Source of the DNA: Paenibacillus glycanilyticus
Lineage (GTDB): Bacteria > Bacillota > Bacilli > Paenibacillales > Paenibacillaceae
Length of the DNA stretch: 64,000 nt
Assembly: GCF_030161375.1 (NCBI RefSeq)
Contig: NZ_BSSQ01000006.1
Location: forward strand, 186,001 to 250,000
Direction: 5' to 3'
Position 1 is the first letter of the stretch; each line of letters begins with the position of its first letter. Positions 53,524 to 62,959 of this stretch are shown in pieces. Both the position numbers and the translations under genes were made by a program. A model generated the notes under the pieces. The model worked only from the letters and a program-made list of their open reading frames with translations. It made no database searches and was not told the origin of the DNA.

Positions 53524-53815
53524 GAGTAACTAGTTAGTTGAAGTCTCACCGTGCGCTTACGTTGGGTTCTACCTAGCAGTATGGTGCACACGGGTTAAGT
53601 AGCTAGTTAGTTAAAGTCCCATTGTACGTGAGCGTTAGTTCTACCCAGCATAATGCTGCGCCCGAGCTAAGTAACTAGTAAGTTGAAGTTCCGCTGTGCG
53701 CTAGTGTAGAACTCCATCGAGCATATGTAGTGCATGCGAGCCAAGTAACTTGTTACTTAAAGTCCAGTCTTGCGCCAACGTTGGATTCCAACCAGCAGAA
53801 TGAGGGTAATTTAGC
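53524..53815. repeat. Four diverged tandem repeats of about 75-80 bp
   Basis: The core (A/G)AGTAACTAGTTAGTTGAAGT recurs near 53524, 53597, 53677 and 53752, each followed by a diverged stretch with a TGCGC or GTACG motif, GTTGG or GTTAG, TTCTACC and AGCA. The copies differ at many positions. The region lies between the alpha-galactosidase terminator and ytxJ and has no ORF. Confidence 0.8.
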
Positions 53816-53911
53816 TTTGTAGAGATCACCGGGCCTGCCCGCGACATTTGCACAACGATCGAAACAGCTAACAATATTTACTGCAATTGGGCATACTACC
53901 TGCACAAGTAC

Positions 53912-53947
53912 AAAAAAACGGCAAGCAATTTATCATTGCTTGCCGTT
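53912..53947 (-). terminator. Intrinsic terminator of ytxJ (minus strand)
   Basis: Perfect 13-bp arms AACGGCAAGCAAT and ATTGCTTGCCGTT with a five-base loop. On the minus strand they are followed by a run of T residues. Confidence 0.93.
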
Positions 53948-53962
53948 CCATCAATCAACAGG

Positions 53963-54304
53963 CTAGTCCAACACTGCCGTAATATGCTCTTTCGTAATCG
54001 ACCAGTGGGAGGCGCTCCACACTTTTGCTTTTTTATCGAGGTAGATGATTTGCGGCGATTCGTGCTTAACTGCTGTGTCTTCCGCGATCTGCAGCGAGAT
54101 CGGGCGGGACTCGATCACCTTAACGAGTACATAATCGGCGTCCTCGCGAGGGTTGCCGTTCAAATATTCATTGAACTCGCGATAAGCGTTCGCGCTCACC
54201 GGGCAAGTCGTGCTGTGTTTGAAAATAACGGTTGGACGCTCGCTCGAAGCTTCGAACGTTTCGTTCCAGCCTTCCATTGAATCAATCTCACGATATTGTG
54301 CCAT
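53963..54304 (-). CDS. ytxJ: Bacillithiol system redox-active protein YtxJ
   Basis: A 113-residue thioredoxin-fold protein (DUF2847). The single-cysteine motif is KHSTTCPVSANAYREF (Cys near residue 34), followed by the family segments YVLVKVIESRPISLQIAE and HESPQIIYL. It is thought to reduce bacillithiolated proteins as a monothiol bacilliredoxin-like protein, which implies a bacillithiol-producing host. ATG 54304 has AAGGAG 11 bases upstream; the GTG four codons earlier abuts that site. Monocistronic. Confidence 0.92.
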   Translation of the reverse strand: MAQYREIDSMEGWNETFEASSERPTVIFKHSTTCPVSANAYREFNEYLNGNPREDADYVLVKVIESRPISLQIAEDTAVKHESPQIIYLDKKAKVWSASHWSITKEHITAVLD

Positions 54305-54549
54305 GATGCCACACACTCCTTATAAGTTAATTGTTTTTTGAAAGGAACATTGCCTCTGCTAGTATTATATCCCCCCATGAGCAAAAAGTCATGCGCACAA
54401 AGGCGAGCATCATGTATAATCAAGTGTCGATAGCAAACGTTAGTTACATATAAGGTTGACCAGACCAATTCAATCCAATCCAGACCCAATCCAGACCAGA
54501 TTTACCTTTACCACCTCCGGGTAGGAAGAGCAAAGGGGTGTATACCACT

Positions 54550-55656
54550 ATGTCGGATCAAACGATCATCCGATTCGAGCAAGTAACGAAGCAATATGAC
54601 GACCAAACGACGGTCTTGAGCAATGTTAGCTTCGAGATTGAAAAAGGCAAGTTCTACACGCTGCTGGGCCCATCGGGCTGCGGCAAAACAACGATCCTTC
54701 GGCTCATCGCCGGGTTCATCGAACCGTCGCAAGGGCAGATTTTGTTCAACGGCAAGGTCATTAACCGAATTCCGCCGAACGAACGCCAAGTGAACACGGT
54801 ATTCCAGGACTACGCGTTGTTCCCGCATCTGAACGTATTCGAGAATGTGGCCTTTGGCCTCCGAATCAAAAAGCTCAAAAACGCCGCCATCACGGCGAAA
54901 GTCAAAGAAGCGCTCCGCTTCGTCAACCTGGAAGGGTACGAGTCGCGCAACATTAGCGAGATGTCCGGCGGCCAGCGCCAACGCGTCGCAATCGCGCGCG
55001 CCATCGTGAACGAGCCGGAAGTGATCCTGCTCGACGAGCCGCTCTCCGCGCTTGACCTGAAGCTCCGCACCGAGATGCAATACGAGCTCCGCGAGCTGCA
55101 GCGCCGCCTCGGCATTACGTTTATCTTCGTAACGCATGACCAAGAAGAAGCGCTGGCGATGTCCGACGAGATCTTCGTCCTGAACCAAGGCAAGATCGAG
55201 CAATCCGGCACGCCCAACGATATTTACGATGAGCCGATTAACCGGTTCGTGGCAGATTTTATCGGGGAATCGAACATCGTGGCCGGCCGCATGAAGCAGG
55301 ACTTCGAAGTCGAGTTCACGGGCCGCACGTTCGAGTGCGTCGACCAAGGCCTGAACCGGAACGAGCCGGTAGAGATCATGATCCGTCCGGAAGACCTCGA
55401 GATTACGAAGCCGGAGCAAGGCAAGCTGAAGGTGCGCGTCGACTCCCAGCTGTTCCGCGGCGTTCACTACGAGATCTCCTGTTACGATGAAGCGGGCAAC
55501 GAATGGCTCGTCCACTCCACCAAGAAAGCATCCGTAGGCGAGCAGATCGGCCTCTATTTTGATCCGGAGGCCATTCACGTTATGCGCTTCGGCGAGACGG
55601 AGGAAGAATTCGATAAGCGTCTGGATGCCTACAGCGAGGGTCAAGATGAGAACTAA
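54550..55656 (+). CDS. potA: Spermidine/putrescine ABC transporter ATP-binding protein
   Basis: A 368-residue ATPase. Walker A is [17 protein letters not shown], the signature [15 protein letters not shown], Walker [17 protein letters not shown] and H-loop [12 protein letters not shown], followed by a TOBE domain (about 280-355). ATG 54550 lies 12 bases after AAAGGGG; a GTG abutting that site is unlikely. It is the first gene of a four-gene polyamine uptake operon and overlaps potB by 11 bases. Confidence 0.95.
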   Translation: MSDQTIIRFEQVTKQYDDQTTVLSNVSFEIEKGKFYTLLGPSGCGKTTILRLIAGFIEPSQGQILFNGKVINRIPPNERQVNTVFQDYALFPHLNVFENVAFGLRIKKLKNAAITAKVKEALRFVNLEGYESRNISEMSGGQRQRVAIARAIVNEPEVILLDEPLSALDLKLRTEMQYELRELQRRLGITFIFVTHDQEEALAMSDEIFVLNQGKIEQSGTPNDIYDEPINRFVADFIGESNIVAGRMKQDFEVEFTGRTFECVDQGLNRNEPVEIMIRPEDLEITKPEQGKLKVRVDSQLFRGVHYEISCYDEAGNEWLVHSTKKASVGEQIGLYFDPEAIHVMRFGETEEEFDKRLDAYSEGQDEN

Positions 55657-56473
55657 TACGCGTAATTTCTATCTCATTCCGTATCTCCTGTGGATCGCGC
55701 TGTTCGTCATTACGCCAATCGTATTGGTCGTGTATTACTCCTTCTTCGACGTGGAGGGGAACGTGACGCTAAGCAATTACGAAAAGTTTTTCACGCCCGT
55801 GTACCTTCGGATGACGTTAAGCTCGTTCTGGTACGCGTTCCTGATCACGGCTTTCTCGCTGCTCGTCGCTTATCCGGCGGCTTACCTATTAACGAGAACC
55901 AAGCATAAGCAGCTCTGGCTGCTGCTGATCATCTTGCCAAGCTGGATTAACCTGCTGCTCAAAGCTTACGCGTTCCTTGGTCTCTTCGGTACATACGGAC
56001 TCGTGAACGGCGTCCTGAAGTTCGTCGGCATCGGCACGCAGCAAATTCTGTTCACCGACTTCAGCTTTATATTCGTATCGGTGTACATCTTTATCCCGTT
56101 TATGATCCTGCCGATCTTCAACTCGCTGGAGGAGATGAACCCATCGCTCGTCTTCGCGGCGCGGGATCTCGGGGCATCGCCGTGGACGGCGTTCCGCCGG
56201 GTTATTTTCCCGCTGACGCTGAATGGCGTGAAGTCCGGCTGTCAGGCCGTGTTCATCCCGGCGCTGTCGCTCTTTATGATTACGCGGCTTATCGCGGGCA
56301 ACCGGGTTATTACGCTCGGTACGGCGATCGAGCAGCATTTTCTCGTTACCCAGGACTGGGGGATGGGGGCTACGATTGCGGTATTCCTCATTATCGCGAT
56401 GGTTGTCATTATGCTGTTAACGGGCAGCAGAAAGAGAGGGCTGCAAAACAATGAAACCCGCAAAATTGCCTAA
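55646..56473 (+). CDS. potB: Spermidine/putrescine ABC transporter permease
   Basis: A 275-residue permease with six helices and the EAA loop [25 protein letters not shown]. The long gene starts inside potA with GCGAGGG upstream. It overlaps potC by 23 bases. With PotC it forms the membrane channel for polyamines. Confidence 0.94.
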   Translation: MRTNTRNFYLIPYLLWIALFVITPIVLVVYYSFFDVEGNVTLSNYEKFFTPVYLRMTLSSFWYAFLITAFSLLVAYPAAYLLTRTKHKQLWLLLIILPSWINLLLKAYAFLGLFGTYGLVNGVLKFVGIGTQQILFTDFSFIFVSVYIFIPFMILPIFNSLEEMNPSLVFAARDLGASPWTAFRRVIFPLTLNGVKSGCQAVFIPALSLFMITRLIAGNRVITLGTAIEQHFLVTQDWGMGATIAVFLIIAMVVIMLLTGSRKRGLQNNETRKIA

Positions 56474-57260
56474 TCTGTATCTGATCGTCGTATTTATCAT
56501 CCTGTACGCGCCGATCTTCTATCTGATCTTCTACTCGTTCAACAGCGGCGGAGCGATGCGCAATTTCGAAGGCTTCACCTGGGAATGGTACGAAGAGGTG
56601 TTCGCGGATACGCGGCTGCTCATCATCGTGCTGAACACGTTCGTGATCGCGCTTCTGTCGTCGGCTATCTCGGTTATCTTCGGGATTGCGGGGGCTTTAG
56701 CCATTCATTATGTAAGAAGACGCCAGCCGAAGAACGCGCTCCTGTCGCTCAACAACGTGCTGATTGTCAGCCCAGACGTTATTATCGGCGCCTCGTTCTT
56801 AATCTTGTTTACCATTATCGGCATTAAGCTTGGCTTCGTGTCCGTGCTGCTGTCGCATATCGCGTTCAGCGTGCCAATCGTCGTCATCATGGTACTGCCG
56901 AAGCTGCAGGAGATGAGCCCAACGCTTATCGACGCAGCCCGCGACCTTGGTGCAAGCAGCTGGCATGTGCTGACGCGAGTTATTATCCCGTTTATCAAGC
57001 CGGGCATCTTTGCCGGATTCTTCATGGCGTTAACGTATTCGCTGGACGACTTTGCGGTGACCTTCTTCGTAACGGGCAACGGATTCTCCACCTTATCGGT
57101 CGAGATCTACTCGCGGGCCCGCCAAGGGATTGCGCTCTCCATCAATGCGCTGTCGACGCTGATCTTCCTGTTCACCATTCTGCTGGTCATTGGCTACTAC
57201 TTCATCAATCAGCGGAATAACCGGACTTCGGCGAGAGCGAGAGCGGAGGGACGGCGATGA
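56451..57260 (+). CDS. potC: Spermidine/putrescine ABC transporter permease
   Basis: A 269-residue six-helix permease. The opening [20 protein letters not shown] and YSFNSGG are typical PotC features, and the EAA loop is [25 protein letters not shown]. It overlaps potB (23 bases) and potD (four bases), so expression of the operon is tightly coupled. Confidence 0.94.
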   Translation: MKPAKLPNLYLIVVFIILYAPIFYLIFYSFNSGGAMRNFEGFTWEWYEEVFADTRLLIIVLNTFVIALLSSAISVIFGIAGALAIHYVRRRQPKNALLSLNNVLIVSPDVIIGASFLILFTIIGIKLGFVSVLLSHIAFSVPIVVIMVLPKLQEMSPTLIDAARDLGASSWHVLTRVIIPFIKPGIFAGFFMALTYSLDDFAVTFFVTGNGFSTLSVEIYSRARQGIALSINALSTLIFLFTILLVIGYYFINQRNNRTSARARAEGRR

Positions 57261-58327
57261 AATCTTTAGTTCAGACGTTTGTCGCCGTGTTGGTCGTGTC
57301 CGTGGGACTCATGTATTTGACCTCCTACCTCAACTCGAGCGCGGGTTATACGGGCAAAGATACGCTCACGATCTACAATTGGGGCGATTACATCGATCCG
57401 GATCTGCTGGATGAATTCCAGAAGGAGACCGGCATCAAGGTCATCTACCAGACGTTTGATTCCAACGAAGCGATGATGACGAAGATCGAGCAGGGGGGCA
57501 CGACCTTCGACGTGAGTGTTCCTTCCGAATACGCGATTGACAAAATGAAACAAGAAAATCTGCTGCTTCCGCTCGACAAGAGCAAGCTGCCGAATCTGAA
57601 ATACATCGATCCAAGCTTCCTGAACCTGAGCTTTGATCCGGACAACAAGTACTCGATTCCTTACTTCTGGGGAACGGTAGGCGTTGTCTACAACCCCGAT
57701 CTGACGGACCTCAAGTTCAAGAGTTGGGACGATCTGTGGGATCCAAGCCTCAAGAATCAGATCCTGCTGCTCGACGGCGCGCGCGAAGTGATCGGGATGG
57801 GGCTTAACAGCCTTCATTACTCGCTGAACGATACGAACGAAGAGCATCTGCAAGCGGCGAAGGCGAAGCTCGATACGCTCACACCTAACGTGAAGGCGAT
57901 TGTAGGCGACGAGATCAAGCTGCTCCTCGCGAACGAAGAAGCGGCGGTCGGGCTTGTATGGTCCGGCGACGCGTCGGAGATTATGAGCGAGAACGAGAAG
58001 CTGGATTACGTCGTGCCGGAGGAAGGTTCGAACCTGTGGTTTGATAACATGGTCATTCCGAAGACGGCCAAGAACATCGAAGGCGCGCATAAGTTCATCA
58101 ACTTCATGCTTGATCCGGAGCATGCTGCGCAGAACGCCGAATACGTAGGTTACTCTACGCCTAACGCCAAAGCGCTGGAATATTTGCCGGAGGACATCTC
58201 GGGCGATCAGCGGTTCTACCCAAGCAAAGAGCTGACCGAGAAGCTGGAAGTTTACAAGAATCTCGGCAAAAAAATGCTCGCGCACTACAACGAATTGTTC
58301 CTGGAATTCAAAATGCATCGCAAATAA
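57257..58327 (+). CDS. potD: Spermidine/putrescine-binding protein
   Basis: A 356-residue extracytoplasmic binding protein with an N-terminal uncleaved helix or signal sequence (FVAVLVVSVGLMYLTSYL) and no lipobox cysteine, so it may be membrane-anchored. The PotD fold is clear from LTIYNWGDYIDPDLLDEF, FDVSVPSEYAIDKM and YFWGTVGVVYNPD. It delivers polyamines to PotBC. It is the last gene of the operon. Confidence 0.94.
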   Translation: MKSLVQTFVAVLVVSVGLMYLTSYLNSSAGYTGKDTLTIYNWGDYIDPDLLDEFQKETGIKVIYQTFDSNEAMMTKIEQGGTTFDVSVPSEYAIDKMKQENLLLPLDKSKLPNLKYIDPSFLNLSFDPDNKYSIPYFWGTVGVVYNPDLTDLKFKSWDDLWDPSLKNQILLLDGAREVIGMGLNSLHYSLNDTNEEHLQAAKAKLDTLTPNVKAIVGDEIKLLLANEEAAVGLVWSGDASEIMSENEKLDYVVPEEGSNLWFDNMVIPKTAKNIEGAHKFINFMLDPEHAAQNAEYVGYSTPNAKALEYLPEDISGDQRFYPSKELTEKLEVYKNLGKKMLAHYNELFLEFKMHRK

Positions 58328-58352
58328 GATGAAGATACACTATGTAACGATG

Positions 58353-58387
58353 AACGAGCCTTTCTCGAAAAGGCTCGTTTTTTTGTG
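58353..58387 (+). terminator. Intrinsic terminator of the pot operon
   Basis: An 11-bp stem AACGAGCCTTT/AAAGGCTCGTT with a five-base loop, followed by a T run. Confidence 0.92.
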
Positions 58388-58894
58388 TCTATGAGAAGTG
58401 AAGCTTTTGTGAATATATCGGACCATGTCTGAAATAACAATTATTTGAATATTGCAAGATTGTCGAATTATTACCTTCCAATGCCATTTCCAATCCTAAA
58501 TTAGCCATTGTAAGCGCTTCAGTAACTGTACGGAGGTCCTGTTTCTATAGTGCAATAGTTCTATTTTATGTCGAATAATAGGAAATAATGCGAAAGTGCT
58601 GATTCGATTGGGCTATTCTGCTATAATTGCTTCAAGTATTTACCTAGGTATATCTTAGTAGTGAAATGCACATTTACATAATTTTATCGGCAGCTTTGGT
58701 GGATGCATGAACCACTATTAGGATGTATATGTCAGATATGGATAACGAATTGGCAATGGACTGGAGGGGGGGTCAGATTCTCTAGGTTATTAGTCACGTT
58801 AATCATCTGTCTGATTAAATACCATTTTGTGGTATTGAGAGAATAATAGAGTTACATACTGTCACACTACCAAACTATGAGGTGAACCAGAGAG
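58388..58894 (+). promoter_or_regulatory. Long AT-rich leader and promoter region of the SLH protein gene
   Basis: No gene is seen. An extended -10 box TGCTATAAT (58619-58627) is a good promoter candidate, giving a leader of about 260 bases, as is common for abundant surface-layer mRNAs. Near the gene, ATACCA-TTTTG-TGGTAT forms a hairpin around 58819-58837. TGTAAGCGCTTCAG at 58508-58521 resembles a catabolite-responsive element with one mismatch, but it lies far upstream. Confidence 0.55.
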
Positions 58895-61054
58895 ATGACA
58901 ATGAGAAAGAAACTTATCGTATCCACGATCGCAGCAAGCGTCGCGGCAACAGCATTCGCGGGTCTTCCGCTCAGCAACAAAGGATTGGCAGAAAAGCTTG
59001 GTTTTAATACTACGGCTTATGCGGCAACTTCTACATTCCCGAATACAGAGATCGTAACGCAAGCGCAAAAGCTGTACGCAGCACTTGTATCGACAAACGG
59101 TCTTGATGAAGTGCAAGCATTGCGTACGAAGATCCAAGCGCTGGACAATGACGCAAACCACACGAACTTGAAATACGTAGCTGCACCAATTACAAGCAAA
59201 GTAACTGCTGAACTCGGCGCTAGCTTCGATGATAACGATAAAAAAGCAGTAGCTAATCTGGTGCTGGATGTAATCTCCTTCACGTACGATGCGAATCTGA
59301 CAGAACTTGAAACGATTCGTAATACTCCAGCCTATCGCGATGTATTGACTGAACTTGCTGTAGGCGCTGGTTTCTCGGCAGAAGATGTAGAAGATCTGAC
59401 CGTTGACGATATCGCGGAATATTTCTTCGCTCTGCAAGACAAAACCATTGATCTGATTGACGGTCTGGCTTCCAATCCTACTGAACTTATTGCGGTATTG
59501 AGCGATGAAACGAAAAGAACAAAGCTGATTAAAGATGCTTTGGCTGCTCTGCCTGCTGAAAGCTTGGCTGTTCAGCAAATCTTCGATGCATATGGCATTG
59601 ATACTGATGATGTGAAAGACGTTGTACTTCGTGTACAAGAGAAAGTTGGTACTGGCGTTATTGTCAACGCAGGTGCTGCACTCTATACGGCTTACCTGAA
59701 AATGAATGAGACAACTACTACTCCTCCAATCACTGGTGGTGGCGACGAGGTAGTGAAAGTTGAAATTCCGAAGGAAGTTACAGCTTTCATCGACGACATC
59801 AAGAAGAAGCTTGCTGCAGCATCCGATGCTGAGAAAGCGGTTATTCTTGCTCAAGCGGTTCAACAAGCTACAGCGCTTGTAGCTAAGCTTCAAACATTTG
59901 ACCTCTCCGGCAACATTGCGGTATCCGGTGGTCAAGCACAAGTTCAAGTAGGCGGTTCGTCCATTCTGTCCGCAATCGCGGGCATTGGCGAAATCCTGAA
60001 GAACGTAAAAGCTCTTGCTCCAGGCGTGACTCTTCCTCCGGTGCTTCTGAACGTTAACCTTGGCAACGTTGCTCAAGATGATGTGAAGATTGGCCTGAAC
60101 GACGCTCTGATTCAAGAAGCAATCAAAGCAGGTCTTGGCGGCATTAAGTTGTCGGTTAACGGCTTGAGCGCAACGCTTCCGGTTGGCGGACAGTTCAACG
60201 GCGCGGTTGACTTCAACATTAAGAAATCGAAAGCTGATTCCGTTGGAACAGACGGTCACAAAGCGGTATCCGATGTATACAGCTTTGGCCTGACAATCGG
60301 CGGCAAATCGGTATCGACATTCGAACAACCGGTAACCGTAAGTGTTCCGCTTGGCAATGTAGAAGGCGTGGACAAAGAACTCTTGTCCCTTGCTAAGATC
60401 GTTGACGGCAAGCTGATCTTCCAAGGCGGTACAGTGGAAGGCAACCTGATCGTTGAACACCGCGATACGTTCTCCCAATATGTTGTTGTTGAGAACAAAG
60501 TAACCTTCACGGATATCGCATCGGTTCAAGCATGGGCTGGCCGCGCGATCGAAGTAATCGCAGCGAAAGGCGCTATCGAAGGCAAGAAAGCAGGCGTGTT
60601 CGCTCCGAAGGACAACGTAACTCGTGCCGAATTCGCGAAGATGCTTACTCGCGCGCTTGATATCGACAACAGCCAATCCAAAGAAAACTTCGCAGACGTG
60701 AAGGACACGGACTGGTCCGCTCCTTACATCGGCGCAGCAGCTAAGCTTGGTATCATTCAAGGCCGTTCCGCTACGAAGTTTGATCCTAACGCGAAGATTA
60801 CTCGCGCTGAGATGGCTACAATGATCGCTCGCGCACTGAAAGTAACAAAAGGCGCTCAAGACGTAGCAGACATTAACGCTGCTCTTGCGAACTTCAAGGA
60901 TGCAAGCTCGATCAGCGCTTCGCTGAAAGCCGGCGTTGCCTTCGCTTCGAAGAACGGTATCGTTGTTGGTAACAACGGCAAGTTCTCGCCGAATGCTTCG
61001 GCAACACGTGCGGAAGCAGCGGTTATGATCTATCGCTCTGTTAACTTCAAATAA
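58895..61054 (+). CDS. Secreted surface protein with three C-terminal SLH domains
   Basis: A 719-residue protein. The signal peptide (MRKKLIVSTIAASVAATAFA, longer form likely cut near ATTAYAA) is followed by helical and beta-rich regions without known family. A GGGDEV hinge lies near residue 287 and three SLH repeats follow, from about 537, 598 and 666, with the motifs RAEFAKML, RAEMATMI and RAEAAVMI. SLH domains bind pyruvylated secondary cell-wall polymer, anchoring the protein to the envelope. GAGGTG lies ten bases before the ATG. Codon choice is strongly biased, suggesting high expression. It is a surface-layer or envelope protein candidate. Confidence 0.88.
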   Translation: MTMRKKLIVSTIAASVAATAFAGLPLSNKGLAEKLGFNTTAYAATSTFPNTEIVTQAQKLYAALVSTNGLDEVQALRTKIQALDNDANHTNLKYVAAPITSKVTAELGASFDDNDKKAVANLVLDVISFTYDANLTELETIRNTPAYRDVLTELAVGAGFSAEDVEDLTVDDIAEYFFALQDKTIDLIDGLASNPTELIAVLSDETKRTKLIKDALAALPAESLAVQQIFDAYGIDTDDVKDVVLRVQEKVGTGVIVNAGAALYTAYLKMNETTTTPPITGGGDEVVKVEIPKEVTAFIDDIKKKLAAASDAEKAVILAQAVQQATALVAKLQTFDLSGNIAVSGGQAQVQVGGSSILSAIAGIGEILKNVKALAPGVTLPPVLLNVNLGNVAQDDVKIGLNDALIQEAIKAGLGGIKLSVNGLSATLPVGGQFNGAVDFNIKKSKADSVGTDGHKAVSDVYSFGLTIGGKSVSTFEQPVTVSVPLGNVEGVDKELLSLAKIVDGKLIFQGGTVEGNLIVEHRDTFSQYVVVENKVTFTDIASVQAWAGRAIEVIAAKGAIEGKKAGVFAPKDNVTRAEFAKMLTRALDIDNSQSKENFADVKDTDWSAPYIGAAAKLGIIQGRSATKFDPNAKITRAEMATMIARALKVTKGAQDVADINAALANFKDASSISASLKAGVAFASKNGIVVGNNGKFSPNASATRAEAAVMIYRSVNFK

Positions 61055-61086
61055 TAAATAATTCACAGAAATATTAATAGGACTTT

Positions 61087-61132
61087 AGACCCTCCTCTCA
61101 TATCAGGCAGCAGATGGCAGGAGGGTCTTTTA
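61087..61132 (+). terminator. Intrinsic terminator after the SLH protein gene
   Basis: The 10-bp stem AGACCCTCCT/AGGAGGGTCT encloses a 22-base loop and is followed by TT. Confidence 0.8.
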
Positions 61133-61240
61133 TGGGCTTTTTCTAGATTTAAAGCAAAATTAACAGTTTTTGTCTTTATTGTTTAGGACTATAGTAGTAA
61201 AATTAAGGAAGACAACTAGGTATACAGAAGGAGGGATATA

Positions 61241-62011
61241 GTGTCTGAGGAACTAGATTTGAAAGAGTATTTACTCATCGTTAGAAAGCGGCTGCTGCTG
61301 ATAATTATCTTCGTCTTAGTCTGTACGGCAGCAACAGGCATCTACACCAAGTTGTTTAAGGACCCGATCTATGATGCTTCAACCAAGATTGTCGTGAATC
61401 AGACCAGTCAACAGCTATCCGTAGGGCAGCTGGATCTGAATCAGATTAACTCCAACATCAAGATGATAGATACCTATAAAGAGGTCATTAAGACACCGGC
61501 TATTCTTGGTAAGGTGGCAGAGCAATATCCTAAGCTAGGGATGACGGCGAAGGAGCTTGCGGAGAAGATTAGCGTCAGCTCTGTGAACGACACGCAGGTC
61601 ATGACCCTTGCCGTGCAGGATGTTGATTACCGTCACGCTGCCGAGATCGTTAACGCAATCTCCAAAGTGTTCCAACAAGAAATTCCGAATATCTTCAACA
61701 TCGAGAACGTATCCATCCTGAATGAAGCGGTCTTGGATGAGCAGCCGGCGCCAGTTGGCCCGAATCTGACATTGAACTTAATCATCAGCTTTGTGGTATC
61801 GCTTATGGTAGCGATCGGAATTGCGTTCCTGTTGGAGTATTTGGACGATACGATTAAGACGGAAGCCGACGTAGAACGTTATCTAGGTCAGCCAACTCTC
61901 GCCATGGTTGCAAGAGTGAATGCCAATGAATTCTCGGGCAACATCAATGGCCGTAGAACAGCAGACAGACAAAGAGCAGGAGGATTGGAAAATGTCAGTA
62001 TCGGAGAATAG
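61241..62011 (+). CDS. Second Wzz-type chain-length determinant / BY-kinase activator
   Basis: A 256-residue paralogue of the protein at 6765, with the same layout: N-terminal helix (about residues 18-38), extracytoplasmic domain and second helix before LEYLDDTIKTEADVERYLG. The GTG start has GAAGGAGGG upstream. It overlaps its kinase gene by 20 bases, exactly as in the first pair. It opens a second polysaccharide cluster that runs out of the window. Confidence 0.9.
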   Translation: MSEELDLKEYLLIVRKRLLLIIIFVLVCTAATGIYTKLFKDPIYDASTKIVVNQTSQQLSVGQLDLNQINSNIKMIDTYKEVIKTPAILGKVAEQYPKLGMTAKELAEKISVSSVNDTQVMTLAVQDVDYRHAAEIVNAISKVFQQEIPNIFNIENVSILNEAVLDEQPAPVGPNLTLNLIISFVVSLMVAIGIAFLLEYLDDTIKTEADVERYLGQPTLAMVARVNANEFSGNINGRRTADRQRAGGLENVSIGE

Positions 62012-62684
62012 ACGCCGTCTCATTACCGTTGCCAATCCTCGTTCCCCAGTCTCGGAGACGTATCGTACGCTTCGGACGAATATTGAATTCGCCTCCGTGG
62101 ACGAGAAACTCCAAGTCATTATGGTCTCTTCCGCAGGTCCGGGCGAAGGGAAGTCAACGACGATTGCTAATTTGGCGGTTGCCTTTAGTCAATCGGATCA
62201 GAAGGTTGTGCTGATTGACGCGGATATGCGCAAGCCTACCGCTCATAAGACTTTCCAGATTTCGAATCGATTTGGACTGTCGTCGGTGATCTCGCAGCAA
62301 TGTACGTTGCAGGAAGTAATCCAATCGACAGATATTCCGAATATGGATGTCATTACAGCGGGGCCTATTCCGCCTAACCCGGCTGAGATGTTGGCATCTA
62401 AGCGAATGACGGCATTCCTCGATGAGCTTCGTGGCAAATACGATATTGTCTTAATCGATACGCCGCCGCTGCTCGCCGTAACGGATGCTCAGATCGCGGC
62501 GACGAAGAGTGACGGAGTAGTTCTTGTTGTTGATCAAGGCAGAGTGAAGCGTCAATTCGCGCAAAAGGCGATTCAGAACCTTCAGAACGTTAATGCCCGC
62601 ATACTTGGCGTCGTGCTGAACAACGTGAAGCGCCGTTCCAATGAAGAAGCTTATTACTATTACTATAGTGCTGATGTGAAGTAG
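61992..62684 (+). CDS. Second bacterial tyrosine kinase (BY-kinase)
   Basis: A 230-residue paralogue of the kinase at 7537. Walker A is SAGPGEGKSTTIANLA, Walker A' VLIDADMRKPTAH, Walker B IVLIDTPPLLAV. The C-terminal cluster EEAYYYYYSADVK holds five consecutive tyrosines, richer than in the first kinase. ATG 61992 lies eight bases after GGAGG, within the Wzz gene. Confidence 0.94.
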   Translation: MSVSENRRRLITVANPRSPVSETYRTLRTNIEFASVDEKLQVIMVSSAGPGEGKSTTIANLAVAFSQSDQKVVLIDADMRKPTAHKTFQISNRFGLSSVISQQCTLQEVIQSTDIPNMDVITAGPIPPNPAEMLASKRMTAFLDELRGKYDIVLIDTPPLLAVTDAQIAATKSDGVVLVVDQGRVKRQFAQKAIQNLQNVNARILGVVLNNVKRRSNEEAYYYYYSADVK

Positions 62685-62687
62685 GGT

Positions 62688-62815
62688 GAGCGGCTACAAC
62701 AATCGCTCAAGGTCAAGTCTGCTGCACCTTTATCACGGCAGGCACTCGGTCACGCTGTGGGTTCGCGAACCTTAGGCATTATTGCCAAGGGTGTGACGTG
62801 AGGAAGGGTTTAATG
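62688..62815 (+). ncRNA. Structured RNA candidate between kinase and galU (possible EAR/epsC-type element)
   Basis: The 5' part can form TGAGCG/CGCTCA (about 62689-62710). The core has a closing helix GTCACGC (62749-62755) with GTGTGAC (62791-62797), enclosing GGTT-CGCG-AACC (62760-62771) and GGCA-TTAT-TGCC (62775-62786), the latter extendable with CCTT/AAGG by giving up two pairs of the former. It lies where B. subtilis and other Bacillales carry the eps-associated RNA that promotes processive antitermination of polysaccharide operons. Identity with that family is inferred only from place, size and foldedness. Confidence 0.45.
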
Positions 62816-62840
62816 CCCTATTCGATATGTTATAAATGTT

Positions 62841-62880
62841 CGAGCTATGTTTTCCTGCCGAAGGAGAGCATAGCTCGTAT
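62841..62880 (+). terminator. Hairpin before galU, possible attenuator
   Basis: The nine-bp stem CGAGCTATG/CATAGCTCG encloses a 19-base loop that itself contains TTCCT/AGGA. Only a weak T-rich sequence follows. It could be a terminator overcome by the preceding RNA element. Confidence 0.4.
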
Positions 62881-62959
62881 ATTTATCTACCTAATATACA
62901 TCCAAATATAAAGAGACATTAGAGAGAGAAGTTAGAAAAGCAAAGAGAGGGAATTGCTT

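Noticed and set aside
54508-58318. Long minus-strand frames opposite potA (54508-55644) and potD (57266-58318)
   Set aside because: They mirror the pot genes, contain no recognisable domain and have compositions typical of shadow frames.
58862-61066. A 734-codon open frame on the minus strand covering the whole SLH protein gene
   Set aside because: The plus-strand gene has a signal peptide and three SLH domains. The reverse frame has no domain, is rich in Cys/Arg/Tyr and is explained by biased codon use that avoids reverse-strand stops.
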